Shown here piece after piece: positions 36,955 through 45,768 of a DNA stretch of 64,000 bases. The stretch's first letter is position 1; every line of letters starts with the position of its first letter. Source of the stretch: Candidatus Poribacteria bacterium (lineage in GTDB: Bacteria > Poribacteria > WGA-4E > WGA-3G); the NCBI GenBank assembly GCA_958295945.1, contig OY282386.1, positions 2,617,864 through 2,681,863 of the forward strand, given 5' to 3'. Below the pieces are notes generated by a model. It was not told where the DNA came from and searched no databases. It worked only from the letters and a program-made list of their open reading frames with translations. The position numbers and the translations under genes are program-made.

Positions 36955-37270
36955 AGTTGTTCTCCTAAAATTGGTTTGCAATTATCTTATTATACAGAAT
37001 ACTTAACAACAATGATGATCTATCGTCACTAACGAGATATATTCTAAAATGTTTCCTGTATACACTTCTTATAGTTTTGTTTGTCAGGTTGAACTATCTC
37101 TCTATTCTAACATTGCTTACATATTACATTGGAGGGTTTTGCCTTAGTAATGATGCGGAATTTGTAGCGGAAAACCTTCATAACCGCACTTCACGACTTG
37201 AATTACTAAATTATATCTTAAGAAAACGTTGATGTCAAGGGAAAAATTGCTTAATGGCACAAACACAACA
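36955..37270. other. Gene-free region between the DUF1501 gene and the defence island
   Basis: No gene or tRNA is recognisable here. It contains the probable promoter of the DUF1501 gene and AT-rich sequence. Short GC-richer matter around 37130-37190 includes GGTTTTGCC and GCGGAAAACC blocks that may form weak secondary structure. This marks the border where gene content switches from export proteins to defence genes. Confidence 0.4.
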
Positions 37271-37978
37271 TCACTGAACTTGTGCTATCACATCACCGAG
37301 TTTCTTGAGAGAATCATTACGCCGCAACGTATCATTGTTAATCTCTATGTGTTCTGCTACTTCAGGTGATATACTCTCCCGGTATTTTCCTCGATCAATT
37401 TTCCTTTGTGAGAGATTGGGATTAAGTTTCTCAAGGATCTTTTTAGAATACTCAATTAGGTGTTCTTTTGCTCCTTTACCACCACTTTCTGCCTCAACAA
37501 GATTCTCAGTATTTCCTTCCTGGTTCTTGCTAACGAAACGTTTGAGTGATGAGTCTGCTGATACTTTTTTACGACAGTTTTCTTTATAGTGTGAGCGATG
37601 TTTAGCTGCGTAATAGCAGAAAATACCAATACAATCTATGAGTAACCACGCCTCAAGTTCTTGTACTGCCTCTACGAGAAAAACTCTATCAACAAAACAA
37701 GGATCGCCAACTATTTGTAGACATTTATTTATATTCGAATTAGCTTGTTTTAATCGTTCATTGCGTGTCATCCGCCCGTCGCTGTCAATAACAATAATTA
37801 CATAGTCGTCCTGCTTGAGGTAATTCTGAATTACGTTCTTGAGTTGTGGTTGAGGACCACCAGCGGTGTAAATTGGGATCGGTGTGAGTTGCATAAAGTT
37901 AACTAACTTATTTGCCAAACATCTGACTACCTTTGCATCGTTGTCTGACTCCAAAGTCCAGATTCTTATGCTCGGCAT
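37271..37978 (-). CDS. DUF4276-like TOPRIM-type protein, partner of the AAA ATPase
   Basis: A 235-residue protein resembling DUF4276, a TOPRIM-like fold. An early acidic residue (Glu10 in WTLES), the D-x-D of VIVIDSDG (Asp65, Asp67) and the acidic VEAVQELEAWLL (Glu103-Glu109) fit metal-binding TOPRIM sites. Its start lies 13 bases inside the end of the upstream ATPase gene, so the two are co-translated. Together they look like an OLD-family nuclease split into ATPase and TOPRIM subunits. Such pairs act in phage defence in several known systems. Nuclease activity is inferred. Confidence 0.65.
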   Translation of the reverse strand: MPSIRIWTLESDNDAKVVRCLANKLVNFMQLTPIPIYTAGGPQPQLKNVIQNYLKQDDYVIIVIDSDGRMTRNERLKQANSNINKCLQIVGDPCFVDRVFLVEAVQELEAWLLIDCIGIFCYYAAKHRSHYKENCRKKVSADSSLKRFVSKNQEGNTENLVEAESGGKGAKEHLIEYSKKILEKLNPNLSQRKIDRGKYRESISPEVAEHIEINNDTLRRNDSLKKLGDVIAQVQ

Positions 37979-39156
37979 TCAGTTTTTTCCTCCATTACGT
38001 CTTGTAGTAGTTCACTGTCAAAAATTGCACTTCCAATTCCGAAATCATCTATCCATCCCTGGAGTGCTTCACGTTCACCACGGTAATCTTCAAGGTTATA
38101 TACCACTGTACCGAAACCAGGACGGTTTTGCAATAACAATACTCCAAGCGATTCCGACAGACTCTCTGGGTCAAAGGCATCAAGTAATTGTGAACTGTGG
38201 GTTGTAATAATGACCTGAGAATATTGTGCAATTTGCTCAAGCACATGTGCGATGTCAGATAGGGCACCGGGGTGGAGATTTCGTTCCGGTTCTTCAATTG
38301 CAATGAGCAGAGGCAATTCGGGTTCGTTGAGCAGGATGTTATATGCAATTAGACGGAGTGTTCCATCAGAAGCGTTTTGCAACGGAAGGGGATTATCGTA
38401 TCCTTCCAATATACAAAGTTGATTTTGCCCACCAACCATACAGTGGTCTATTTCAAAATTCGTACTCTTGGCAAGTGAATTGCTGACGTTTTGGAAACTT
38501 TCAAAATAATTCTTGTGCCAATCCCAAAGCACTTCCGGTAGTTGCCCACCATATCTATCAAGTTTTGGGGATACTTCAATCTCTTTCTTTGTAGGGGAAA
38601 ATCGTGTCAAACTTGTGCGTATGTAGTCTATATCAAAATTATAAAATTCCCAATTCTTAATAAATTCAGTTAATGAACGTGTAATTGGTTTGTTGCCATA
38701 ATCGCCAGCAGACTTTAAAGCAAGTTTGTTTGATTTGTAATTTGTTTCAATATTTCCATCTTCATCTTTAACATAGCCTTCTCCATTTTCGATTGATATT
38801 GCTTGAACATCAGTTACACCTGTTAGCAACAACTCTTCAACTACGAAAGGATTGTCAGAATTATCTGAAAGTTCCAGTTTATAAGCAGCTAAAGCGGATT
38901 CAACTTTCGCTTGTAATTCAAAAGCAATATTGTTAGTTTTTCTTGCCCATAAACTATCTTGTATAATTTTAGGTGGTGGTGGATTTTCAGCACTCACCAT
39001 TGCATTTAATAGATGCAATGAACTTAAGACATTAGATTTTCCGCTTGCATTCGGCCCTACCAGAACTGTTAAGTTTCTGAGTGGCATTGTAACATCTCGT
39101 AAACTCAGATAGTTTTTGATGTGTATTTTATCTAAAAACGCTTTCCCTTCAGACAC
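37966..39156 (-). CDS. OLD/RecF-like AAA ATPase
   Basis: A 396-residue ABC-type ATPase of the OLD/RecF group. Walker A is GPNASGKS at residues 34-41 after KNYLSLRDVTMPLRNLTVLV. The Walker B region is LPLLIAIEEPERNLHPGAL and the following VIITTHSSQLLDAF carries the switch histidine. The middle (about 90-270) is a helical and beta insertion without a recognised domain. It overlaps the DUF4276 gene by 13 bases. The pair would work as a two-subunit DNA-acting machine, most likely in defence. A GAGGTGAA lies upstream of the ATG. Confidence 0.82.
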   Translation of the reverse strand: MSEGKAFLDKIHIKNYLSLRDVTMPLRNLTVLVGPNASGKSNVLSSLHLLNAMVSAENPPPPKIIQDSLWARKTNNIAFELQAKVESALAAYKLELSDNSDNPFVVEELLLTGVTDVQAISIENGEGYVKDEDGNIETNYKSNKLALKSAGDYGNKPITRSLTEFIKNWEFYNFDIDYIRTSLTRFSPTKKEIEVSPKLDRYGGQLPEVLWDWHKNYFESFQNVSNSLAKSTNFEIDHCMVGGQNQLCILEGYDNPLPLQNASDGTLRLIAYNILLNEPELPLLIAIEEPERNLHPGALSDIAHVLEQIAQYSQVIITTHSSQLLDAFDPESLSESLGVLLLQNRPGFGTVVYNLEDYRGEREALQGWIDDFGIGSAIFDSELLQDVMEEKTECRA

Positions 39157-39220
39157 GACTATTCACCTCATATTTTCTTTCTTATAATTATACATTGATG
39201 TTTTGTATGTGTCAATCGCG

Positions 39221-39410
39221 TTATAAACGCTGAATATTAGCCAATTCCGAAACAGTCCCTAACCAATCAATAGCCATCTGTTCGTCCTGTTCAATAGCAA
39301 TCTCAACGGCACGTTTAGCATGTTCCAAAAGGTCTTTGGCACGCTGGCGCAAGTCAAACGATTCAAGTACTTTCTCTTGAATTTCGGACTGTTTCTCTTG
39401 GGTAGAATGA
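39221..39410 (-). pseudogene. Detached 3' fragment of an hsdS gene
   Basis: The minus strand reads QEKQSEIQEKVLESFDLRQR, then AKDLLEHAKRAVEIAIEQ and DEQMAIDWLGTV before a stop at 39221. This is a near copy of the last 50 residues of the intact HsdS at 41441. No target-recognition domain or start precedes it, so it is a remnant. It lies 2 kb from the intact gene in the same orientation, evidence of duplication or deletion at the restriction locus. Confidence 0.75.
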
Positions 39411-39424
39411 GATGAGTGTTCTTA

Positions 39425-39715
39425 TTATGGTAATTTGGATGACAGAGATTTAAAAATTAACGGGACAACAATGGTTAGGGCAGCGATGAGTACGCTTACA
39501 CCCGCAAAAATGAAAGTCATGCGCCACTGTAAGCGTGATTCCAATCGACTTATTCTATCATGGAGGTCTCTTTTAACTTCATTAATCCTATCATTTAGTC
39601 TTGATTCAAGTTTCTCTAAGTCTTTATCAACCTTATCAACCATTTGTTCTTTGACACTAAAAATTTCTAACACACGTTGCGCATCTTCAGATATCCCGTT
39701 TTTGGGTTCATTCAC
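39425..39715 (-). CDS. Small coiled-coil protein with C-terminal membrane anchor
   Basis: A 96-residue protein with an amphipathic coiled coil (about residues 22-66: KVDKDLEKLESRLNDRIN and following) and a C-terminal transmembrane segment (about 68-90, FIFAGVSVLIAALTIVVPLIF). The layout matches Bdr/DUF1640-like small proteins. A longer protein of similar design is at 4608-5096. It sits between the hsdS remnant and another small gene in the defence island. GAGAGGAGATT precedes the ATG. Function unknown. Confidence 0.6.
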   Translation of the reverse strand: MNEPKNGISEDAQRVLEIFSVKEQMVDKVDKDLEKLESRLNDRINEVKRDLHDRISRLESRLQWRMTFIFAGVSVLIAALTIVVPLIFKSLSSKLP

Positions 39716-39801
39716 GGCAATCTCCTCTCAAGATTCAATAACCTCATTTTCCACTATTCATCGTGAGGTGGTTAATTACGACACGGTTTAGGAAGTAGGT
39801 C

Positions 39802-40017
39802 TCATAACTTGTCTTTTTGGAGTTCTCTTCTAACTTTCAAGTACTCAAAAAGAGCTCTGGCATACGAATTTCCCGCCCCTTCTGTTATCTCCTTTAAAAA
39901 TTCATCTGTGCAATTAACAAAATCAAAACCTGCTTCTTTGATTGCCTCTTCCATGCTGGACGCTGTTTGCGTGACAAATTCTCTGTTCTTATCAAAATAG
40001 TACATGTCTAAACTCAT
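39802..40017 (-). CDS. Small acidic protein, function unknown
   Basis: A 71-residue protein with an excellent AAGGAG site ahead of the ATG at 40017. The chain (MSLDMYYFDKNREFVTQTAS, then MEEAIKEAGFDFV) looks like a compact soluble alpha/beta protein with a charged tail. No family is recognised. It lies in the defence island between a coiled-coil membrane protein and an AT-rich orphan gene of opposite direction. Could be an antitoxin or regulator by size, but nothing in the sequence proves it. Confidence 0.55.
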   Translation of the reverse strand: MSLDMYYFDKNREFVTQTASSMEEAIKEAGFDFVNCTDEFLKEITEGAGNSYARALFEYLKVRRELQKDKL

Positions 40018-40256
40018 TGTATTTCTCCTTGCTAATTCTTTTCATCAGGGTAGGTGTAGAAAAGAGTATACGTCCAATTTGTAATCAAGTGCTGTCCGAA
40101 ACTGGTTAATGTGTAGTATACCAGAAAAACGGTAAGAATACAATCTTTTCTACGTCCCATTTGAATTTGCCATAGTGTAACTTAACATGTTATAATTATG
40201 GATTAAACAAAACTGATATTAACATCAAGATTACCAAGTTCTAAAAGGCAATACTT

Positions 40257-41345
40257 ATGCTTAGTCTATCTAATTATCGTGCATATTCAATAACCCCTGT
40301 GAAAACACATATTTTACACAGAAACAATAAAAAGAATTGCTATCTAAATTCTGTGAGATATTGGTCTTCCGAATGGGAAATCTACACAGTCCAACAAGAC
40401 ATTTTTATGAATTTATCTGCTTTTTTTAATTCCCTATGTCAACATCTTTTCCTAATAGAAAAAACTTTCAACATAAATTACTATGAGGAAGAAGAACGCA
40501 GTAGAGTCATGGGTTTAGTAAGCAGAAATGATGAAACTGACAGCAATCTATACAAGGCACTATGTTTTGCCAACAATATGGTTAACTTCATCTCCCATGT
40601 TTTATATGATTTACAAAAAAACGATGGTTGGAAAGCATCCAATAATTTGAGAAGTCTCTTTGCCTTCAAAATAGAAGAACAAACCCAATTAACTGATGTT
40701 ATTGATTTGGAGTGTTCTGATAAAGATTACCTCAAATCCTTATTAGAACGTATGAAGTGCGAAAAAACCTACAATCACTTGTTTAGGACACAGTCTGCTT
40801 GTGTGGAAAATTGTACCAACACAAAGAAAGAAAAAATAAAAGTATCTTTCATACTCGATTCCGAGAAGCAATTAAAAGAAAAAGGTTCTTTACAGATTGA
40901 TGTAGATAGCATTGGCAATTTTTTCTATAGTTTTCTATCAAAAATCCTACACCAAGCCATGCCTAATTACCTGTTGCCTAACTCTCGCAAAAGCAGTGAC
41001 TACGCTGATTATAATATCCTATTATCTATTATTTCTATGGAAATCCTATTGATAGTTTCTCAAAAAATCAAGGATTCCTTTCTTTTCGAAGAAAATGAAA
41101 ATGGATTTTTTGATAGTAAAATCTTTAGAAGTATAGTTGAAAAAACGGACCATAACGACCAAGAGATAGCATCTTTCCGGAATAAAATTTTTGAAAGTAT
41201 TGTTAGTTTTAATCAATTCTTCAGATTTCATAAGAAAATTATCACGTCATATACAAATCTTGTTAATCAGTACATTAATTTATTAGGTAGAGCATGGTAT
41301 GACTACAAACCTGCCCTGCATTTAAAGGTCGACTCGATCTACTAA
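40257..41345 (+). CDS. AT-rich orphan protein in the defence island
   Basis: A 362-residue protein of unknown family. It is rich in Asn, Lys, Ile, Phe and Ser, unlike its neighbours, which suggests recent transfer. It appears largely helical, with YEEEERSRVMGLVSRNDETD near 80-100 and several Cys (ECSDKDYL, VENCTNTK). No signal peptide or known catalytic motif is seen. It is convergent to hsdS, with a hairpin at 41415-41445 between them. The frame starts ATGCTTAG with no obvious ribosome site, so an internal ATG (for example MNLSAFFNS at 40407) may be the real start. Confidence 0.5.
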   Translation: MLSLSNYRAYSITPVKTHILHRNNKKNCYLNSVRYWSSEWEIYTVQQDIFMNLSAFFNSLCQHLFLIEKTFNINYYEEEERSRVMGLVSRNDETDSNLYKALCFANNMVNFISHVLYDLQKNDGWKASNNLRSLFAFKIEEQTQLTDVIDLECSDKDYLKSLLERMKCEKTYNHLFRTQSACVENCTNTKKEKIKVSFILDSEKQLKEKGSLQIDVDSIGNFFYSFLSKILHQAMPNYLLPNSRKSSDYADYNILLSIISMEILLIVSQKIKDSFLFEENENGFFDSKIFRSIVEKTDHNDQEIASFRNKIFESIVSFNQFFRFHKKIITSYTNLVNQYINLLGRAWYDYKPALHLKVDSIY

Positions 41346-41414
41346 TCAATATTCTTGCTAATTATTGATGATCCTGAAGTATTTATAATGTTTCGTTTAA
41401 ATACTTCAATCCTC

Positions 41415-41445
41415 TGTAGATGCCTTAATTATCAAGGTATCTACA
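41415..41445. terminator. Bidirectional terminator-like hairpin between convergent genes
   Basis: TGTAGATGCCTT at 41415-41426 pairs with AAGGTATCTACA at 41434-41445 around a seven-base AT loop. It overlaps the hsdS stop codon and follows the orphan gene by 70 bases. Placement between convergent genes supports a terminator role. The flanking T runs are weak. Confidence 0.55.
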
Positions 41446-42868
41446 TAACCGACTCCAACCAATCAATAGCCGCTTGTTCGTCCTGCTCAATGGCAATTTC
41501 AACGGCACTTTTGGCATGTTCTAAAAGGTCTTTAGCATGCTTGCGTAAACGAAAGGATTCAAGCACCTTTTCTTGGATCTCAATCTGTTTCTCTTGAGGT
41601 AGAATAGGAATTACAGTTTGAATAAGATCTTTGGGATAAACATATTGTTGCACCATCCCTCTTTGGAATCTATTAGTAAACAAATATCCAATTCGACTAT
41701 TGAATAAGACAAGCAACGAAAAAGGGTTTATTTTATTCTCATCAACTCTAACCAATGTCACGAAACTCCCTATTGTTGCTTTTATATTTTTATCAAAAAT
41801 TATATTTGCCTTGCCTATATGAGGTGGTCCTCCTACTGTATAAAGTACTAAATCGTTCTTTTTAAGGAGATATTGCGTGTTTTTCTTGACGAAATCCGCA
41901 GTTGTATATTTTGCATCATCACCCAACCAATAACCATCTTTTAGCATATAATCTCCTAAATGTTTTTGGGCAACAATAAAGGTTTTATCTTCAGATTCTA
42001 AATCTGAGTAAGGTGGATTTGACGGATGACCTACTAATTCACACAAACTTTCCAAAGTATCCCAACCACCTGAATACCCTTTAATAGCATTCACAATATC
42101 ATCGTATTTGGGCTGGAAATAGTCAGCGTCAATTCGGGCAGCATCCTCCATGTCTGAAAAGTTTTTGACAAAGGTTAACTGCTGCTTCGGTTGCCAGTCG
42201 GTGAGTCCGAGTTCAGAGAGGAGGAGGGTTTGTGCCTCAATATATCGCGTTTTTGATAACTCCGTTAAATCTTTGGACTGGAGATAGGAGTTTTCGATTA
42301 CGGACGGTAGGGCGTTCCAAACAGGTATCGGAATCTGATATAAAAAAGGTGGAGCAATATGAGGTTGGGCACTACCATATTTGCCTCTCTCTATTAATTT
42401 TGTGCCATACTTCGTATTAAGAAAAATAGTGAGAAAGAAAGGATTTAAGTTTCCGCTTTGTATAATTAGGGTGTCGGACATTGATATAGCATCACTATTT
42501 TCAAGATAAATAGCACACTGACCAACATTTGCTCCTGATCGCATTATCAGAATGTTTTTATAGCGTATGGTGTTTTCCTTCAAACGTTCTGCATCTGCTT
42601 CCGAGATATAAACGGGATTAGATGTCAGATCAATGGATAACGGACGAACGTTTTGCCCTCTCAATAACAGAACGCCATCATCTACATAGTTTCGCTTTAT
42701 CTCTATAGGATGTCTTATCTTGACCTGAAAATCAATTAGTTTATGTGAACCGATCTCTTCAAGTTGGTGTTGAATCTTCAGATAGTCGGGATGGAAAAAC
42801 TCCGCATCAATCCTCATGGAATGAGAAGAATCTAATACAAATTGGTAATCAACAATAGAATAGCGCAC
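41441..42868 (-). CDS. hsdS: Restriction-modification specificity subunit
   Basis: A 475-residue S subunit with two target-recognition domains, each followed by a helical spacer. The first half includes GVLLLRGQNVRPLSIDLTS and IPIPVWNALPSVIENSYLQS. The second includes KNDLVLYTVGGPPHIGKANI and VIPILPQEKQIEIQEKVL. The C-terminal EQDEQAAIDWLESVM recurs in the broken copy at 39221-39410. It determines which DNA site is recognised by the associated fused nuclease-methylase. Three bases separate its start from the stop of the HEPN-like gene. The sequence LTDWQPKQQLTFVKNFSDME links the two halves. Confidence 0.85.
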   Translation of the reverse strand: MRYSIVDYQFVLDSSHSMRIDAEFFHPDYLKIQHQLEEIGSHKLIDFQVKIRHPIEIKRNYVDDGVLLLRGQNVRPLSIDLTSNPVYISEADAERLKENTIRYKNILIMRSGANVGQCAIYLENSDAISMSDTLIIQSGNLNPFFLTIFLNTKYGTKLIERGKYGSAQPHIAPPFLYQIPIPVWNALPSVIENSYLQSKDLTELSKTRYIEAQTLLLSELGLTDWQPKQQLTFVKNFSDMEDAARIDADYFQPKYDDIVNAIKGYSGGWDTLESLCELVGHPSNPPYSDLESEDKTFIVAQKHLGDYMLKDGYWLGDDAKYTTADFVKKNTQYLLKKNDLVLYTVGGPPHIGKANIIFDKNIKATIGSFVTLVRVDENKINPFSLLVLFNSRIGYLFTNRFQRGMVQQYVYPKDLIQTVIPILPQEKQIEIQEKVLESFRLRKHAKDLLEHAKSAVEIAIEQDEQAAIDWLESVM

Positions 42869-42871
42869 TAT

Positions 42872-43675
42872 TTATACTCCAGGTATTATTTTCTTTAGAA
42901 CCAAGTAAGCAGGTTGGTAAACAGTTTGAACTTCTGGACTAGGCGTTATTTCCCCGTGAAAGAGAGCATTTCTCAATTGATAGAGAATTTCAATAATGGC
43001 ACGCGCAATAAGTTTTTTATCACTTGTGAACTTATAGGGTCCGATTTCAGTAGGGATGTTGTCTGAGTTAAGTAAATTGTGAATTGGTGATGATTCTTCA
43101 ATAAGTACCTTTAAATGATTCCGTTGTGAAAGAGTCAATTTCATAAATACACCTTGGTCAACTAATTTCTCAAACCATTTCTCACCTTGAAAAGATTCTT
43201 CTCTCTGCGTAGTGATGATTTCTTTAAATATGTTTTTGCCTGACTTGTTGTCTACTGTAACTTTTCGCGTCTTGTTTTTTTCGTCAATTTTAATTTTATA
43301 TGTAATGCCATTCCTCTTATTGTCAATTGACTTTTTTTCTTGATAATCAGAAATTTGTTGTAACCAAATTCTTTTCCCGTTAGATTTTATAGTTATATCA
43401 GAAAGTGCCTTATGGAGATCCGCTAAATTCGATTGAAACGATTTTTGGTCGGAACCTGTTCCCAACAGAAAATTCTCTATTTTTGAGCAGATATCGCCCT
43501 CGTCATTTTTGATCTTTTCTATGATTTTTCTGTCGCTGAAACGTTTTTTCCCTTGAGGTGGTTTGAAATTATTACTGTACCAAGCATTAAAAGCAACCCA
43601 AGTCTTAACGTACTGACCCAGCCAGTCAACTTCTATCAATCGTTTCCATTGTAATTCATTTCCTATATAAGTCAT
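42872..43675 (-). CDS. HEPN-like protein inside the restriction-modification operon
   Basis: A 267-residue protein whose C-terminal region has IIEILYQLRNALFHGEITPS, the R-x4-H arrangement typical of HEPN RNases and HEPN-like folds. The N-terminal LIEVDWLGQYVKTWVAFNAWY also matches the start of Apea-like HEPN domains. The start chosen is the ATG at 43675, which overlaps the upstream stop by four bases (ATGA); a start at 43708 would overlap by 37. It lies between the fused nuclease-methylase and hsdS. It may be a toxin or defence effector, or a non-catalytic sensor. Function is inferred from motif and context. Confidence 0.65.
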   Translation of the reverse strand: MTYIGNELQWKRLIEVDWLGQYVKTWVAFNAWYSNNFKPPQGKKRFSDRKIIEKIKNDEGDICSKIENFLLGTGSDQKSFQSNLADLHKALSDITIKSNGKRIWLQQISDYQEKKSIDNKRNGITYKIKIDEKNKTRKVTVDNKSGKNIFKEIITTQREESFQGEKWFEKLVDQGVFMKLTLSQRNHLKVLIEESSPIHNLLNSDNIPTEIGPYKFTSDKKLIARAIIEILYQLRNALFHGEITPSPEVQTVYQPAYLVLKKIIPGV

Positions 43676-45768
43676 ACCCAAAAACTTAATCCTTCGCTTT
43701 TTGCCCACTCAATAAAGACTTCTGCAATCCCATCAGGAAGTTCGCCGTTGTGATTGTGTAGGTCGTGATCAACAATCAGATGACCATTTTCGTCTAACCT
43801 ATATTGCCCATCGTTATTTTCAAGAAAGACGTAATCGCCGGAGTTATCCTTGCCAGCTTTCTCTGAGACAGCAAAAAAAGTTGGATAGTTCTCAACTTTT
43901 GGACAAAGCGGTCCTTGGTCTGGATCATCGTTCCATTTCTGCAGAAACAGTACACTGGTTTTGGTGCCAGTGTGGGGTTTAAAGGTATTGGTATCCAAAC
44001 CCACGACTGCCAGAATGCGCGCACGTTCTGCAATAAACTCACGGATATATTTATCAGATGTGTTGTTGAATCTGCCCTGTGGTAACACAATTGCCATTCT
44101 GCCACCGGGTTTGAGAAAGTCTAAATTGCGCTCAATAAACAGAATATCCCTACCCACTTTGCTTTGTGCTTTGCCGTTCCCTTTAAAGCCGAGGGTGTAT
44201 TGGTGGAGAATACGGCTCTCCTTGATGTCACCAGCAAAAGGGGGATTTGCCATCAAAATGTCAAAAGTAAAAAGTTTGTCGCCATCTGGTTCGGCTCTTA
44301 GTGCTTTGAGCCGATCAAAACCGTCTCCATAGGTACGTACCCACCGGCTGTTTCTTTCTGTATTGTCAATCCACCGATCATAATCGAGCGCGTTGAGGTG
44401 CAAGACATTCGTTTCTCCATCGCCAGCAATTAGGTTAAGGGTTCGTGCCACCCTAACTGTCTTTTCATCAAAGTCAATGCCAAAGACTTTGAGGACGTGT
44501 TCCTTGTCTTCACGTGGAATTTCTGCGTTAGTGAAAAGGGTGCCAGTGAGTTTGAAAATAGTATGCACAGGAAACCCACAACTACCAGCAGCGGTGTCAA
44601 TCATATACTCACCGCGTTTCGGGTTAAGCATCTTTACGCACATGTCAATCACATGCCGCGGCGTAAAATATTGGCCCTTTTCACCTTTGGCAGATTTACT
44701 CACAAGATACTCGAATGCCTCGTCAACAATCTGTAAATTGGAGTTAAAGAGTTTGACATCCTGCAAACTTGAGACACAGACAGATAGATGGCTTTCCGAT
44801 AGTTCAAATGTTGTTGAATACTCAGGGAAAACGCCTTTCCATTGGTCTTTTGCGTCATCAAATAGCCTCTGAATTTTGGTTTTTAGTTCAGTGTCGGTTT
44901 GTCCTGTGTTTCTAAATTCCATCAGACGAAAGTCATCATCTGGAATTGCTTCAACCTCTTTCTTCAGAATCTCATAATCTGCATTCTCAACTTCGTAAGT
45001 GCGATCTGTTTCTTGGATAACGGTGTTGATGCTTTGTCGTAAAAGACGGTTAATAAACATTTTGTCGTCTTGACTCTTGAATTCGTCATAGAGTTTGGTA
45101 AAGATCAGTTTGAAAACCTCCTCAAAAACATCAACACCCGCATTGGCGAGAACCTCGTCCTCTAATTCTAAAATGATGTCCTTTAGCGATTTTCGTTCCG
45201 CTGCGAGTTTATCCTTGAGTATGAGGTCTTTAAGGGTAAAACGTTCGCTAAGGATGTCAGCGAGGGTTTGATCGGCGTTGGGAATATCGGTAATATCTTC
45301 AAAGTAATTTGGATCTTTGCGGTGATAATGTGAAATCTGCTGCCCGTTTGTCCAAACACCGATAGGCGCGCCAGTGGCGTTGCAGTAGGAACGGAGCTGC
45401 GACTTGCCATCTAAGAGTTTCGGCTTTTTTACCTCAATGATAATATAAGGGGTATCAAGACGATCCTTGTCAAGGATAACGATATCAGCACGTTTCTTTT
45501 CTCTGCCGAAGTTCACAAGGTGTTCAAACCGGATGCGATCTGGACTATAGTGATAGTGAGCCTTATCCAGAAGTCGACTCGCGTAAAGTTGACGGATAAC
45601 TTCCTCTGGCTTTAATTGAACTACCTTTCTACGAATTGGGCAATATATGTGCGGTTTTTCATTACCTTCGACCTTTTCGCGTAAATCATGGACTTCGGTC
45701 TCTTTGAATAGATCTAGGCGGTAATTGCTGTCTTTCAATATTTTTTGAATGATATCGGGTTGTGACAT
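43672..45768 (-). CDS. Fused restriction nuclease and N6-adenine methylase subunit
   Basis: A 698-residue fusion. Residues 1-150 form an HSDR_N-like PD-(D/E)XK nuclease domain: Asp95 in RADIVILD, then Glu112-x-Lys114 in YIIIEVKKPK, with QLRSY afterwards. The remainder is an HsdM-type methylase with EYLVSKSAKGEKGQYFTPR, the SAM loop DTAAGSCGF and the catalytic NPPF in ILMANPPFAG. No helicase/translocase is present here or elsewhere in the window. Together with hsdS this is the two-subunit plan of BcgI-like type IIB enzymes, rather than classic type I. The upstream region has paired palindromes that could be operators. Site and activity unknown. Confidence 0.82.
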   Translation of the reverse strand: MSQPDIIQKILKDSNYRLDLFKETEVHDLREKVEGNEKPHIYCPIRRKVVQLKPEEVIRQLYASRLLDKAHYHYSPDRIRFEHLVNFGREKKRADIVILDKDRLDTPYIIIEVKKPKLLDGKSQLRSYCNATGAPIGVWTNGQQISHYHRKDPNYFEDITDIPNADQTLADILSERFTLKDLILKDKLAAERKSLKDIILELEDEVLANAGVDVFEEVFKLIFTKLYDEFKSQDDKMFINRLLRQSINTVIQETDRTYEVENADYEILKKEVEAIPDDDFRLMEFRNTGQTDTELKTKIQRLFDDAKDQWKGVFPEYSTTFELSESHLSVCVSSLQDVKLFNSNLQIVDEAFEYLVSKSAKGEKGQYFTPRHVIDMCVKMLNPKRGEYMIDTAAGSCGFPVHTIFKLTGTLFTNAEIPREDKEHVLKVFGIDFDEKTVRVARTLNLIAGDGETNVLHLNALDYDRWIDNTERNSRWVRTYGDGFDRLKALRAEPDGDKLFTFDILMANPPFAGDIKESRILHQYTLGFKGNGKAQSKVGRDILFIERNLDFLKPGGRMAIVLPQGRFNNTSDKYIREFIAERARILAVVGLDTNTFKPHTGTKTSVLFLQKWNDDPDQGPLCPKVENYPTFFAVSEKAGKDNSGDYVFLENNDGQYRLDENGHLIVDHDLHNHNGELPDGIAEVFIEWAKSEGLSFWV

